A stretch of 64,000 nucleotides of DNA, from the NCBI RefSeq assembly GCF_001439925.1, contig NZ_LMBV01000006.1, positions 220 through 64,219 of the forward strand, read 5' to 3'. The position numbers were made by a program, and so were the translations under genes. Under the pieces are notes generated by a model. The model was given only the letters and a program-made list of their open reading frames with translations. It was not told where the DNA came from and made no database searches. This document shows positions 1 through 8,095 of this stretch, piece by piece; the first letter of the stretch is position 1, and the number at the start of each line of letters is the position of its first letter. The stretch comes from Peribacillus muralis. Lineage in GTDB: Bacteria; Bacillota; Bacilli; Bacillales; DSM-1321.

Positions 1-28
1 CTAAAATATAGAAATCTTTGAATAACAT

Positions 29-59
29 AAAGGACCATTCAGCAACTGAATGGTCCTTT
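29..59. terminator. Perfect 14-bp hairpin, first of a pair
   Basis: Arms AAAGGACCATTCAG and CTGAATGGTCCTTT are perfect complements around the loop CAA. Only three T follow on the + strand. It may terminate a gene to the left of the window. The stem core GGACCATTCA recurs in the hairpin at 608-638, and GACCATTCA at 30899-30939. Confidence 0.6.
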
Positions 60-144
60 ATGTATGTAGACATTGCCTTTATCGAAATTGTTTTTAATCC
101 CCTTCCTCCATATGCACCGAATTTAAGGTGGATTCTCTTAAAAA

Positions 145-270
145 TCGCGCTTTTCACCCGCAATTGGGACCGTTTCTCGTCAAATTCCGCCCGGGTTCTC
201 CCTATAATTACGGCCTGCACCATTTCGGAGCGTTACTCGCCAATTTAACCACTTTACTCGCGAGTATAGA
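145..270. repeat. Degenerate ~21-bp tandem repeat array
   Basis: About six imperfect units of roughly 21 bp follow one another. Several carry a version of the core TTTACTCGCGAATTTG (for example CGTTACTCGCCAATTT and CTTTACTCGCGAGTAT), spaced by CC-rich linkers. The same unit recurs at 51600-51690, near tdh and miaB. I know of no coding or structural role. Confidence 0.55.
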
Positions 271-364
271 ATTTGCATTTGAATTTAAGTTTCTGATTAA
301 AATCGCACTTATCAAATGCTTGTACCTACATGTGGACAAGCATGGTTCCGTATTTAAACTGAGT

Positions 365-600
365 GAAATGAAACGGAAGACAACGACACTACTGCGGGAC
401 ATGCGCGTCTTCGTCAGACACCTTAGGCTGAAAGCCGAGGAGGCTCACGGACCGCCTCTGGAAAGCTAAGCGTCTGCAGTGCAATGAAACGGTCTACGTA
501 CAAATTCCCCCAATCCGTAGGAACAGGAATTCGAGTTTTGTTTTCATGCAGAGTGGAATGGAACGGAAGGCAGCGAGACTCCTGCTGGAAATGTTCATGC
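365..600. repeat. Relics of a Bacillaceae dispersed repeat
   Basis: The core at 435-471 reads GAGGAGGCTC, then GGACCGCCTCTGGAAAG. A version in reverse orientation lies at 17860-17899 and a weaker one at 26790-26823. The segments near 365-400 and 548-590 (aatg.aacggaagacaacga, aatggaacggaaggcagcga) look like two copies of the other end of the element. It resembles a GC-richer intergenic repeat common in Bacillaceae genomes, here decayed. Confidence 0.5.
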
Positions 601-607
601 ACATCTG

Positions 608-638
608 AAAGGACCATTCAACAACTGAATGGTCCTTT
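608..638. terminator. Hairpin terminator between the repeats and chbG
   Basis: Arms AAAGGACCATTCA and TGAATGGTCCTTT pair perfectly and are followed by T on the + strand. It sits 27 bp past the chbG stop, so it can serve the chb operon from the other strand, although the U-tract there is weaker. Confidence 0.6.
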
Positions 639-664
639 TTTGTAATGTATTCCCCCAAATTCAA

Positions 665-1396
665 TCAGATCTTAACTTCGTTGATGTTGAATCTTAGGGA
701 AAATCCTTCAGGCAATTTAGCATTAGTCAAAATGCTAGTCTCTTTTAACCGTTTATCGTTATAAGAGGAAACAGCTAACAAGTCTTCATCTAAATATGCC
801 GGATGAGTCATTATTTCCACACTTGTTCCATCGGTTACCCTTCCCTTCAAATTTTGAAAGTAATTATCTACAACACTATCTCCATAAAAGTCATCGAAGA
901 ATATATCCGTAACGGTTTGCATCCCAGCAAAGTGTTCCCCGGCATTACGCATCGGCAACTGGAATTTCTCCGACAGCTTTTGAATAACCGGCAGAAAAGC
1001 CTTTATCCCGTGAACATGGTGATGACTGTCAAAATGAGTTGGGCGAAGCCCAAATTCCAAGAATCTTTCTATCTGTGCTGACCACTCACGCTCCAAATCA
1101 GCCAAGGAAATATCGTCGGGATTCCCATATACCACTCCTTGCTTCTTGAAGTACCCGGTTTCATCAACCAAGCTCGGTACGTCACTCAACAAAGGTTGCC
1201 CACATGTCAGCACTAAGTGTATGCCGACTTTCAACGAGGGCGTTTTCTTGGCGATTTCTATCGCATGCTCCGTCGCTTTCGCATTCATCATGATCGTTGT
1301 CGAATTGACAATTCCATATTTATGGCTATCCAAAATTCCATAATTCACCGCTTTAGTTAACCCGAAATCATCTGCATTTATAAGAACTTCAATCAT
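665..1396 (-). CDS. chbG: ChbG/YdjC-type carbohydrate deacetylase
   Basis: Member of the YdjC/ChbG metal-dependent deacetylase family (243 aa). In enteric bacteria ChbG removes one acetyl group from chitobiose or its 6-phosphate, which is needed before the GH4 enzyme can act. Family signatures include INADDFGLT near the N-terminus, with the metal-binding Asp pair, and HFDSHHHVHG, the metal-binding and catalytic His cluster. The start codon overlaps the stop of the upstream GH4 gene by 4 bp (ATGA), so the two are translationally coupled. It is the last gene of the operon. The exact substrate is inferred from the operon. Confidence 0.88.
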   Translation of the reverse strand: MIEVLINADDFGLTKAVNYGILDSHKYGIVNSTTIMMNAKATEHAIEIAKKTPSLKVGIHLVLTCGQPLLSDVPSLVDETGYFKKQGVVYGNPDDISLADLEREWSAQIERFLEFGLRPTHFDSHHHVHGIKAFLPVIQKLSEKFQLPMRNAGEHFAGMQTVTDIFFDDFYGDSVVDNYFQNLKGRVTDGTSVEIMTHPAYLDEDLLAVSSYNDKRLKETSILTNAKLPEGFSLRFNINEVKI

Positions 1397-2736
1397 GATA
1401 AGTTATCCTGCAACTCCTTTTTTTCGAAAAACTGAGGTAAATAGTCTTTGTGCGCCTCAAGCATTTCGTCTAGAATAAGTTTCGCAACCCGATCACTTGG
1501 AACGAGTGGATTAATCGTCAAAGCAAGCAGTGCCGTGTCATAGTCCCCAGTTACTGCAGCTTCGATGGCCATTCTTTCGAACGATTTAATTTGCTGAATC
1601 AAACCCCGAACAGCCACCGGAAGCTCTCCGACACTGATCGGCTTCGGTCCATCCTTGGTTATTACACAGCTCGTTTCAATCGCAGATTTATATGGGATCC
1701 CTTCGATTGCACCATGGTTTACGGTATTCACCGCTTGGATATCACGCTTATCGGTATGCATCGAGCAAATCAGACGCACAGCAGCATCACTATAGTACGC
1801 ACCTCCGCGCTCTTCCAATTGCGGCGGTTTGATATCCAGATTCTGGTCTTTGTATAACTCGAATAATTCAGCTTCAAGTCTTTGAACGACCTCAGCACGT
1901 GTTTCCCCTTTTTCAGCATCCTTCAACTCTTGTGCTAGCACATCTCCCGTTTTATAATAATAGTTATGGTATGGACACGGAAACAGGTTTAACGCTTTAA
2001 GGAATTCCGGTTCCCAGCCCATTGCGTGAATATTCTTCATCGTGACGGCTTTAGCTGGATCTGTTATAAGATTGATGATTTGATCTTTGACACTCTCGCC
2101 ATCAACGAATACATCCAAGCCGTAAACCATATGATTCAAACCGGCAAAGTCGATCCGGACTCTTGATGGCTCGACGTTCATCAAATCCGCAACACCGCGT
2201 TCCATGCCAATCGGCACATTGCAAAGGCCGATAATTTTGGAAATATTAGTATGTCTCAGAACGGCTTCCGTTACCATCCCTGCAGGGTTCGTGAAGTTGA
2301 TAAGCCAAGCATCAGGACAAAGCTCTTCCATTTCACGCGCTATGTCGAGAATCACGGGAATCGTTCTAAAAGCCTTGAAAAGCCCGCCTGGTCCATTCGT
2401 TTCCTGGCCGATCACTCCGTATTTCAATGGAATCTTTTCATCTAGCGCCCTTGCTGCAAGCTGGCCAACCCGCAGCTGTGTCGTTACGTAATCCGCATTT
2501 TTAAGCGCTTTCTTTCTGTCTAACGTCAAGTGGACTTCAATATCCACTCCAGCTTTTTCAATCATCCTTCTTGCCAAATTCCCGACGATTTCAAGCTTTT
2601 CCTTACCCGCTTCGATATCCACTAGCCAAATTTCACTCACAGGGAGTTCCCCATGATATTTAATGAAACCTTCGATCAGCTCTGGTGTATAGCTTGATCC
2701 CCCGCCAATCGTGACAATCTTCAACCCCTTGCTCAT
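1393..2736 (-). CDS. chbF: GH4 6-phospho-beta-glucosidase
   Basis: Glycoside hydrolase family 4 enzyme (447 aa, normal length), which splits phosphorylated beta-disaccharides with NAD+ and a divalent metal. The N-terminus shows the dinucleotide-binding motif IGGGSSYTPEL. NFTNPAGM, GLCNVPIGM with the metal-ligand Cys, and the catalytic region GLNHMV follow. The gene overlaps the IIA gene upstream by 4 bp and chbG downstream by 4 bp. LicH and CelF of lichenan or cellobiose operons are close relatives. The adjacent chbG favours diacetylchitobiose 6-phosphate as substrate, by inference. Confidence 0.93.
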   Translation of the reverse strand: MSKGLKIVTIGGGSSYTPELIEGFIKYHGELPVSEIWLVDIEAGKEKLEIVGNLARRMIEKAGVDIEVHLTLDRKKALKNADYVTTQLRVGQLAARALDEKIPLKYGVIGQETNGPGGLFKAFRTIPVILDIAREMEELCPDAWLINFTNPAGMVTEAVLRHTNISKIIGLCNVPIGMERGVADLMNVEPSRVRIDFAGLNHMVYGLDVFVDGESVKDQIINLITDPAKAVTMKNIHAMGWEPEFLKALNLFPCPYHNYYYKTGDVLAQELKDAEKGETRAEVVQRLEAELFELYKDQNLDIKPPQLEERGGAYYSDAAVRLICSMHTDKRDIQAVNTVNHGAIEGIPYKSAIETSCVITKDGPKPISVGELPVAVRGLIQQIKSFERMAIEAAVTGDYDTALLALTINPLVPSDRVAKLILDEMLEAHKDYLPQFFEKKELQDNLS

Positions 2737-3086
2737 TCGGAAGTTCCCTCCTTCACGGCATTTGCATGTAAAAATTCTTCGCGCAGATCGATCATTTCAA
2801 CCGCAAGATCCTTTAAAGTCATCGCTGTCATTAAGTGATCTTGTGCATGTACCAGGAGGATGGGAAGTTCAAAATGATCCCCGCCTGCCTCTGCATGAAT
2901 AAGTTGCGTTTGATATTTATGCGCTTGCAGCAATTCCGTTTCGGCCTCTGCAATTTTTAAACGGGCAGAATCGAAATCCCTTTTTTTCGCTTCCTGCATC
3001 GCTTCCATCGCGAAGCTCCTTGCATTCCCACTATATAAAATCAATTGAAAGGATAGCTGATATAATTCTTCTTTTTCCATTTTCAT
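2733..3086 (-). CDS. chbA: PTS lactose/cellobiose-family EIIA
   Basis: Cytoplasmic phosphocarrier of a PTS (117 aa, normal size) that takes phosphate from HPr on a His and passes it to EIIB. The phosphorylated His lies in LLVHAQDHLM near residue 80, preceded by the conserved AEAGGDHF. I chose the ATG at 3086; a GTG lies directly before it and no strong ribosome binding site decides. It lies between the IIC and GH4 genes, as in E. coli chbBCA. LicA is the lichenan-system counterpart. Confidence 0.92.
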   Translation of the reverse strand: MKMEKEELYQLSFQLILYSGNARSFAMEAMQEAKKRDFDSARLKIAEAETELLQAHKYQTQLIHAEAGGDHFELPILLVHAQDHLMTAMTLKDLAVEMIDLREEFLHANAVKEGTSE

Positions 3087-3096
3087 CACTGCTTTC

Positions 3097-4446
3097 TTAT
3101 ACGCTTAACGTTTCTGAATCTTTCGTAAGCTCCGTTTTATTTTTTGAATCAATTTTCACCTGTGCATAAACGAATGGTAAATAAATCGCTGTAGATATGA
3201 CCAAGTTGACTGCAGCCAATACCGCGCCGGAAACGTGCCCGCCAGTTGCCAGGAATCCTCCCACGATCGGCGGTGTAACCCATGGAATTTTGGCCACGAT
3301 TGGGAAAACCATTCCGCTGCTTACCGCAATATAAGAGATCACCGTCGTAATGACCGGACCGAGAACAAAGGGAATGAACCACATTGGATTCAGGACGATC
3401 GGCAGTCCGAAAAGAATCGGTTCGTTAATCTGGAACACCCCTGGTGCCCCTCCGAGTGCGATCATCTGTTTATAACGTTTCCGACCTGCAATGATCATCG
3501 CGATGATCAGACCCAATGTTGCACCAGATCCGCCTAAGTAAACAAATGCATCAAGGAAAGAACCCGCCAATACCCCGTATTGGTCCATGTCTTTAACACC
3601 CTTTGCATATAAATCGATATTCTTCACTCCAGAACTTTCAAAAAGCGGCGTCGTTATCCCGCCTAGGATGTTCGGTCCGTGCAAACCGATCATCCATAAT
3701 AAATGAACAAGAAATACTAATAAAATAGCGAATGGTAACGAATCTACTGCACTTTGTAAGGGAGATACAATTACTTTACTCAACCAGTCATTCAATACCT
3801 GCCCATCCGTAACTTTACGGAATAACAGACCGAACACTCCAGCGAAAAAGATGGTTGCCATCCCCGGCACTAACTTGGCAAATGATCGGGCTACCGCTGG
3901 AGGAACTCCATCAGGCAACTTAATGACTAAATATTTTACTCTTGATAACCTTACGAATATTTCTGTTGCTATTAAGGCAACGACAATTCCTGTAAAAAGC
4001 GCCGTAGCATTGAAATAGTTAACGCTTACAAATCCCCATGCGCCGCCTGTAACGGCTTTATCATCAATGGTTAAAGTGACATTTCCGATTTGAGGTAATA
4101 GCAGGAAGAAACAAGCTGCCGAAACGAGCATCGCTTCAAAACCATCGTCACCGTAGGATCGTGCCAATTTATAAGAAATGCCGAATACAGCGAATACCGT
4201 CATGAAAGCAAAGGTACCAAACCAAATATCGCCTCCAAGCGTAGTCCATGCAGGACCGAAAATGGCCTCCATCATTCTTCCGTACGGCTTGATGACTTGC
4301 CCTAGATTATTGAAAAGGACGGCAAATGATCCGATCATTGTAATCGCTATCATTCCAATCAACGCGTCTCGAATTGCCAGTAAATGTCGGTTATTTCCTA
4401 CCTTTACGGCTCCGGGCATAATATACTTATCAATGAAAGTCATCAT
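3097..4446 (-). CDS. chbC: PTS cellobiose/chitobiose-family EIIC
   Basis: Membrane permease of the lactose/cellobiose/chitobiose PTS family (449 aa). It is hydrophobic throughout with about ten membrane segments. It contains the typical HGPNILGGI stretch and the substrate-region motif QINEPILFGLPIVLNP near residue 350. It starts 5 bp after the IIB stop, preceded by GGAG. It imports the disaccharide while EIIB phosphorylates it. The sugar (N,N'-diacetylchitobiose or cellobiose) cannot be fixed from sequence. Confidence 0.93.
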   Translation of the reverse strand: MMTFIDKYIMPGAVKVGNNRHLLAIRDALIGMIAITMIGSFAVLFNNLGQVIKPYGRMMEAIFGPAWTTLGGDIWFGTFAFMTVFAVFGISYKLARSYGDDGFEAMLVSAACFFLLLPQIGNVTLTIDDKAVTGGAWGFVSVNYFNATALFTGIVVALIATEIFVRLSRVKYLVIKLPDGVPPAVARSFAKLVPGMATIFFAGVFGLLFRKVTDGQVLNDWLSKVIVSPLQSAVDSLPFAILLVFLVHLLWMIGLHGPNILGGITTPLFESSGVKNIDLYAKGVKDMDQYGVLAGSFLDAFVYLGGSGATLGLIIAMIIAGRKRYKQMIALGGAPGVFQINEPILFGLPIVLNPMWFIPFVLGPVITTVISYIAVSSGMVFPIVAKIPWVTPPIVGGFLATGGHVSGAVLAAVNLVISTAIYLPFVYAQVKIDSKNKTELTKDSETLSV

Positions 4447-4450
4447 ATCC

Positions 4451-4759
4451 TTATTCTCCTTTTAATAAAGTAGTGGCTTGTTTAAGTACCTCTTCACCAT
4501 TACATAGTCCATAGAACATTGGATTGATGGTTGCGACCGGTATTCCCTTTTCTTTTCCCGCTTCCTGTAGCTTGGAAAGAAGATACCGAACCTGCGGGCC
4601 TAATAAAATGACATCAGCCTTATCCATTTCATTATTCACTTCGGTCGATCCAACCGCCCATATTTTACAATTCACGCCTTGGACCTTTGCACTTTCCTCC
4701 ATTTTGGTAACTAATAAACTAGTGGACATACCAGCAGAACAACATAATAAGATATTCAT
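4451..4759 (-). CDS. chbB: PTS lactose/cellobiose-family EIIB
   Basis: Cytoplasmic EIIB (102 aa) that carries phosphate on the P-loop cysteine in CCSAGMSTS at the extreme N-terminus. It is the first gene of the operon, preceded by AAAGGGGG. Its promoter (TTGATA and TACAAT, 17-bp spacing) lies at 4896-4924 with an operator over the -10, so substrate-dependent derepression by the divergent GntR protein is likely. Confidence 0.93.
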   Translation of the reverse strand: MNILLCCSAGMSTSLLVTKMEESAKVQGVNCKIWAVGSTEVNNEMDKADVILLGPQVRYLLSKLQEAGKEKGIPVATINPMFYGLCNGEEVLKQATTLLKGE

Positions 4760-4797
4760 TGAAATTACCCCCTTTATAATAGTTGATTATTCAGTTT

Positions 4798-4812
4798 TTT
4801 TAAACGCTAATG
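4798..4812. promoter_or_regulatory. Possible cre site (CcpA)
   Basis: The 15-mer TTTTAAACGCTAATG matches WTGWAARCGYTWWCW at about 12 of 15 positions, with the central AARCGYT intact. It lies between the chbB promoter and the chbB start, where a roadblock cre would repress. Carbon catabolite repression is usual for such PTS operons; this site is only a weak match. Confidence 0.35.
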
Positions 4813-4895
4813 AAACTGCTTGTTTTTTGATTATTACTATACTTCCGCCCCGCTTTACGGGTTTTGGGAATGGGTATTATTACCTCCGTAATTCT

Positions 4896-4924
4896 ATTGT
4901 AGTTACAAATTATGAAAATATCAA
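4896..4924 (-). promoter_or_regulatory. Sigma-A promoter of the chb operon
   Basis: On the minus strand, TTGATA (4924-4919), a 17-bp spacer and TACAAT (4901-4896) match the consensus at 4/6 and 5/6 positions. The palindrome at 4897-4908 overlaps the -10 box, which suits repression by the divergent GntR regulator. Confidence 0.65.
4897..4908. promoter_or_regulatory. GntR-family operator 1
   Basis: TTGTAGTTACAA has perfect 5-bp arms (TTGTA/TACAA) and overlaps the chb -10 box. A second copy with one arm mismatch lies 40 bp away at 4937-4948. Confidence 0.65.
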
Positions 4925-4936
4925 TACAATTTTTAT

Positions 4937-4948
4937 TTGTTACTACAA
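4937..4948. promoter_or_regulatory. GntR-family operator 2
   Basis: TTGTTACTACAA. Read on the other strand it is TTGTAGTAACAA, one base from operator 1. It lies between the chbB and gntR promoters, so both sites can control both genes. Confidence 0.6.
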
Positions 4949-4970
4949 ATTTTTGATTTAAAGTTGATTA

Positions 4971-4999
4971 TTGAACTTATCCAAGATAATCTATATGTA
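4971..4999 (+). promoter_or_regulatory. Candidate promoter of the GntR regulator
   Basis: TTGAAC (4971-4976), a 17-bp spacer and TATGTA (4994-4999) would start a transcript about 25 bp before the GTG at 5030. Confidence 0.45.
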
Positions 5000-5029
5000 T
5001 ATATTGGAATGAGTATGGGGGGAATCACT

Positions 5030-5755
5030 GTGGAGACCATGAATAAAGAAGCGGCATTGCATTCCATAGTTAAGGAATCGATCATCGATCTCATAAAAAA
5101 TGGCGAATATGAAACGAATACGAAATTACCGACTGAAGCAGAGTTTTGTAAAATATATGGCGTAAGCAGGACAACAGTTCGTACCGCTTTACAGCAATTG
5201 ACCGTCGAGGGCTACATTTATCGCGTTCAAGGGAAAGGCACCTTCGTTTCGGAAAATAAAGTGAAGCAATTCCTTTCAAGCACGGTTGAAAAGTTTTCGG
5301 AACAAATCACGATGCAAGGAAAAAACCCTTCTACAAAGGTCATAAGCTTGAAGGTAATTGAAGCAAATGCTACCCTTGCCAAGCTTTTCAAGCAAAATAT
5401 TGGAGATCCAGTCAACAAACTGGAGCGTGTACGTTACGTAAACGATATCCCACTTCAATATGAAACTGCCTATCTTCCTTGGTATAAGACTCCTGGTCTG
5501 AATATTGAGGCATGTGAAAAGTCGCTCTTTGACGTACTTGAAACACAATTCAATTTAACAGTTAAAAAAACAGTCGAACACTTGGAGTTTTCCCTTGCCG
5601 ACGATGCCATTTCTGAAAAGTTGGAAGTACCTAACGGTTCACCCTGTTTTTCATTGGAAACTTACACTCATGAAAGTGATGGCTCTGTCATCGAATTCTC
5701 TAAAACTCTCTTCAGGGGCGATCGCGCACACTTTATCATTGAACGGAATTATTAA
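5030..5755 (+). CDS. GntR/HutC-family regulator (HTH + UTRA)
   Basis: Transcription factor with an N-terminal GntR winged helix (EAEFCKIYGVSRTTVRTALQQL, then QGKGTFV) and a C-terminal UTRA effector domain. It likely represses the divergent chb operon until a sugar phosphate binds. The open frame extends upstream to 4937, but the GTG at 5030 follows GGGGGG at a good distance and gives 241 aa, the usual size of the family. It resembles B. subtilis LicT-independent PTS regulators and YvoA-like proteins only at the family level. Confidence 0.88.
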   Translation: METMNKEAALHSIVKESIIDLIKNGEYETNTKLPTEAEFCKIYGVSRTTVRTALQQLTVEGYIYRVQGKGTFVSENKVKQFLSSTVEKFSEQITMQGKNPSTKVISLKVIEANATLAKLFKQNIGDPVNKLERVRYVNDIPLQYETAYLPWYKTPGLNIEACEKSLFDVLETQFNLTVKKTVEHLEFSLADDAISEKLEVPNGSPCFSLETYTHESDGSVIEFSKTLFRGDRAHFIIERNY

Positions 5756-5770
5756 CATATAAAAAGGAAA

Positions 5771-5808
5771 AAACGGATGCTAGTTCCATTAAAGCACCCG
5801 TTTTTTTT
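5771..5808 (+). terminator. Terminator after the GntR gene
   Basis: AAAACGGATGC pairs with GCACCCGTTTT (one mismatch) and is followed by a run of T, 15 bp after the stop codon. Confidence 0.7.
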
Positions 5809-5868
5809 ATTTGTTAACTCGTCACATTAATATGAATTTCTGCAAATTAATTTATTATATGAGCAAAA

Positions 5869-5897
5869 TTGACAATTATAGAATAATAATCTAACCT
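5869..5897 (+). promoter_or_regulatory. Candidate asnB promoter
   Basis: TTGACA at 5869-5874 is a consensus -35. TAACCT follows after 17 bp as a modest -10. It lies about 80 bp before the asnB start in very AT-rich DNA. Confidence 0.45.
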
Positions 5898-5974
5898 AGA
5901 AGTCTAGAGATATTCTATTTTTTTAATCGGTTTTACGACAATTCTCTTAATAAATAGTTAGGCAGGTGGATTTT

Positions 5975-7864
5975 ATGTGCGGTTTTGTAGGATGTATTCA
6001 CGAATATCCGAAAGCCATAAATTCAAATATGAAAGACTCAATCAAAAAAATGAACACCATCATTACCCATAGGGGTCCTGATGATGAAGGGTATTATTTT
6101 GACGATTTTGTGAATTTTGGATTTCGTAGATTAAGTATTATTGATATAGACAATGGTAATCAACCGCTTTCATATGAAAATGAAAGATACTGGATCATTT
6201 TTAATGGCGAAATTTATAATCACATCGAGCTTAGAAAAGAGCTTATCGATAAGGGCTTTGAATTCACGACCCATTCTGATACGGAAGTAATTTTGGCACT
6301 TTATAGTAGCGAAGAAGAGCAAACCGTTCAAAAATTGCGCGGCATGTTCGCATTTGTCATTTGGGATAAAATTGAGAAAAAACTGTTTGGAGCAAGAGAC
6401 CACTTTGGAATCAAGCCTTTTTTCTACTGTGAACAAGATGATGTTACTTATTTCGCTTCAGAGAAAAAGAGTATTTTGACGACAATGAATGAAGAGCTAG
6501 ACGTGAATTCATTACAGCATTACCTCAGTTTTCAATATGTTCCTGAACCGTCCACGCTATCCAAAAACATTCAAAAACTATTACCTGGCCATTATTTCAC
6601 TAAAGAACCAGGAAAGAAAATGAATATTACTAAGTTTTGGAAGCCTACTTTTCAACCTTCCAACATTGAAGATTCCACTATCATAAAAGAAATACAGGAA
6701 ACTTTAATAGACTCTGTGAACGTACATATGAGAAGTGATGTTCCGGTCGGTTCTTTTCTATCAGGCGGAATTGATTCATCTTTCATCTGCTCCATCGCGA
6801 AGCAGATTAACCCTAAAATCAAAACTTTTTCCGTTGGGTTTGGAAGAGATGGGTATAGTGAAATAGACGTTGCCCAGGAAACCGCAGAAGCATTAAATTT
6901 AGAGAATATAAGTTATATTATAAGCCCTGAGGAATTCTTGGCCGAACTCCCAAAAATCATCTGGCATATGGATGACCCTCTAGCGGACCCCGCTGCCGTG
7001 CCACTATACTTTGTCGCAAGGGAAGCTAAAAAGCACGTCAAAGTAGCACTGTCCGGGGAAGGTGCAGATGAGTTATTCGGAGGATATAATATATACCGGG
7101 AGCCCCATTCCCTGCGCATGTTTTCCTATATGCCAGCACCGGTGAACAATGTACTCAAAACCTTATCTTCTGTTCTGCCAGAAGGGGTTAAGGGAAAGAG
7201 CTTCATAGAGCGCGGAGTTACAGCTTTAGAGGATCGCTATATTGGAAACGCAAATATCTTCGATGAAAAAGAGAAAAAAATTATACTAGTTAATTATTTA
7301 AATGGGTTAGATAACAAAAAGGTGACCAGCCCCATTTATTCCAGTTCTATTGACTATGATCCGATTACCCAAATGCAAAACATTGATATTCAAACATGGC
7401 TCAAAGGTGACATTTTATTGAAAGCTGATAAAATGTCCATGGCGAATTCTTTGGAAGTAAGAGTTCCCTTCCTGGATAAATGTGTTTTCAATACAGCAGC
7501 TAAATTAAGCATGGATCAAAAAGTTAGAAATGGAACGACAAAATATATGCTCCGAAAAGCCGCCCGCGGAATCGTTCCAGAACATGTATGGAGCAGGAAG
7601 AAGCTTGGCTTTCCAGTACCGATACGGCATTGGTTAAAGGATGAACTATACGATTGGGCAGTGAGGCTTATCCACGACAGCCAAACTGACTACCTATTTA
7701 ACAAACAGCAAATCATGGAATTACTTGAAAACCACGTCAATAATAAAAGAGACAACAGCCGTAAAATCTGGACCATTCTAACTTTCATGATTTGGCACCA
7801 AATTTACGTAGAAAATCAGGTAGAGCTTCAACCTGAAAAAGTATTACATTACGCTTTCAATTAA
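5975..7864 (+). CDS. asnB: Glutamine-hydrolysing asparagine synthetase
   Basis: Makes asparagine from aspartate, ATP and glutamine-derived ammonia (629 aa). An N-terminal class II glutaminase domain is followed by the ATP-pyrophosphatase synthetase domain (SGGIDSSF near residue 260). The catalytic Cys must be the first residue after Met, so the start is the ATG at 5975 (Met-Cys-Gly-Phe-Val-Gly), behind AGGTGG, not the in-frame GTG at 5966. The protein closely resembles B. subtilis AsnB along its length (NGEIYN, SHSDTEV-type glutaminase motifs, GEGADELFGGY). It stands alone between its own promoter and terminator. Confidence 0.93.
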   Translation: MCGFVGCIHEYPKAINSNMKDSIKKMNTIITHRGPDDEGYYFDDFVNFGFRRLSIIDIDNGNQPLSYENERYWIIFNGEIYNHIELRKELIDKGFEFTTHSDTEVILALYSSEEEQTVQKLRGMFAFVIWDKIEKKLFGARDHFGIKPFFYCEQDDVTYFASEKKSILTTMNEELDVNSLQHYLSFQYVPEPSTLSKNIQKLLPGHYFTKEPGKKMNITKFWKPTFQPSNIEDSTIIKEIQETLIDSVNVHMRSDVPVGSFLSGGIDSSFICSIAKQINPKIKTFSVGFGRDGYSEIDVAQETAEALNLENISYIISPEEFLAELPKIIWHMDDPLADPAAVPLYFVAREAKKHVKVALSGEGADELFGGYNIYREPHSLRMFSYMPAPVNNVLKTLSSVLPEGVKGKSFIERGVTALEDRYIGNANIFDEKEKKIILVNYLNGLDNKKVTSPIYSSSIDYDPITQMQNIDIQTWLKGDILLKADKMSMANSLEVRVPFLDKCVFNTAAKLSMDQKVRNGTTKYMLRKAARGIVPEHVWSRKKLGFPVPIRHWLKDELYDWAVRLIHDSQTDYLFNKQQIMELLENHVNNKRDNSRKIWTILTFMIWHQIYVENQVELQPEKVLHYAFN

Positions 7865-7900
7865 ACATTCACTCATCGCTTTCTTTGTTTGATGATTTTG

Positions 7901-7933
7901 CACCTAAGCATATTATTTGCTTGGGTGTTTTTT
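7901..7933 (+). terminator. asnB terminator
   Basis: CACCTAAGCA and TGCTTGGGTG form the stem (one G-U pair in RNA) and are followed by TTTTTT. Confidence 0.75.
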
Positions 7934-8095
7934 ATATTTAAATTAACTTCCAAAAAAACTATAAAAATGAATACCCGGTAAGAAAACTAAGCCTCAGGTC
8001 TTATCATCGGTTAAATCCCAAGTCTGTTTTCTTCTAACGTTTTAGAGAGTACACTTAATCACACAAATGAAATTCACTTAAAGGAGAAGCTTACT

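Larger units (their letters stand above)
1..664. other. Gene-poor region with repeats and hairpins
   Basis: I find no credible gene here. The open frames lack ribosome binding sites and cross repeat sequence. The stretch holds two nearly identical hairpins (29-59 and 608-638), a degenerate ~21-bp repeat array (about 145-270) and relics of a Bacillaceae dispersed repeat (about 365-600). It lies downstream of the chb operon, whose last gene ends at 665. Confidence 0.6.

Noticed and set aside
128-469. 113-codon frame at the left end
   Set aside because: It runs through the repeat array and relic, without a ribosome binding site or protein-like composition.
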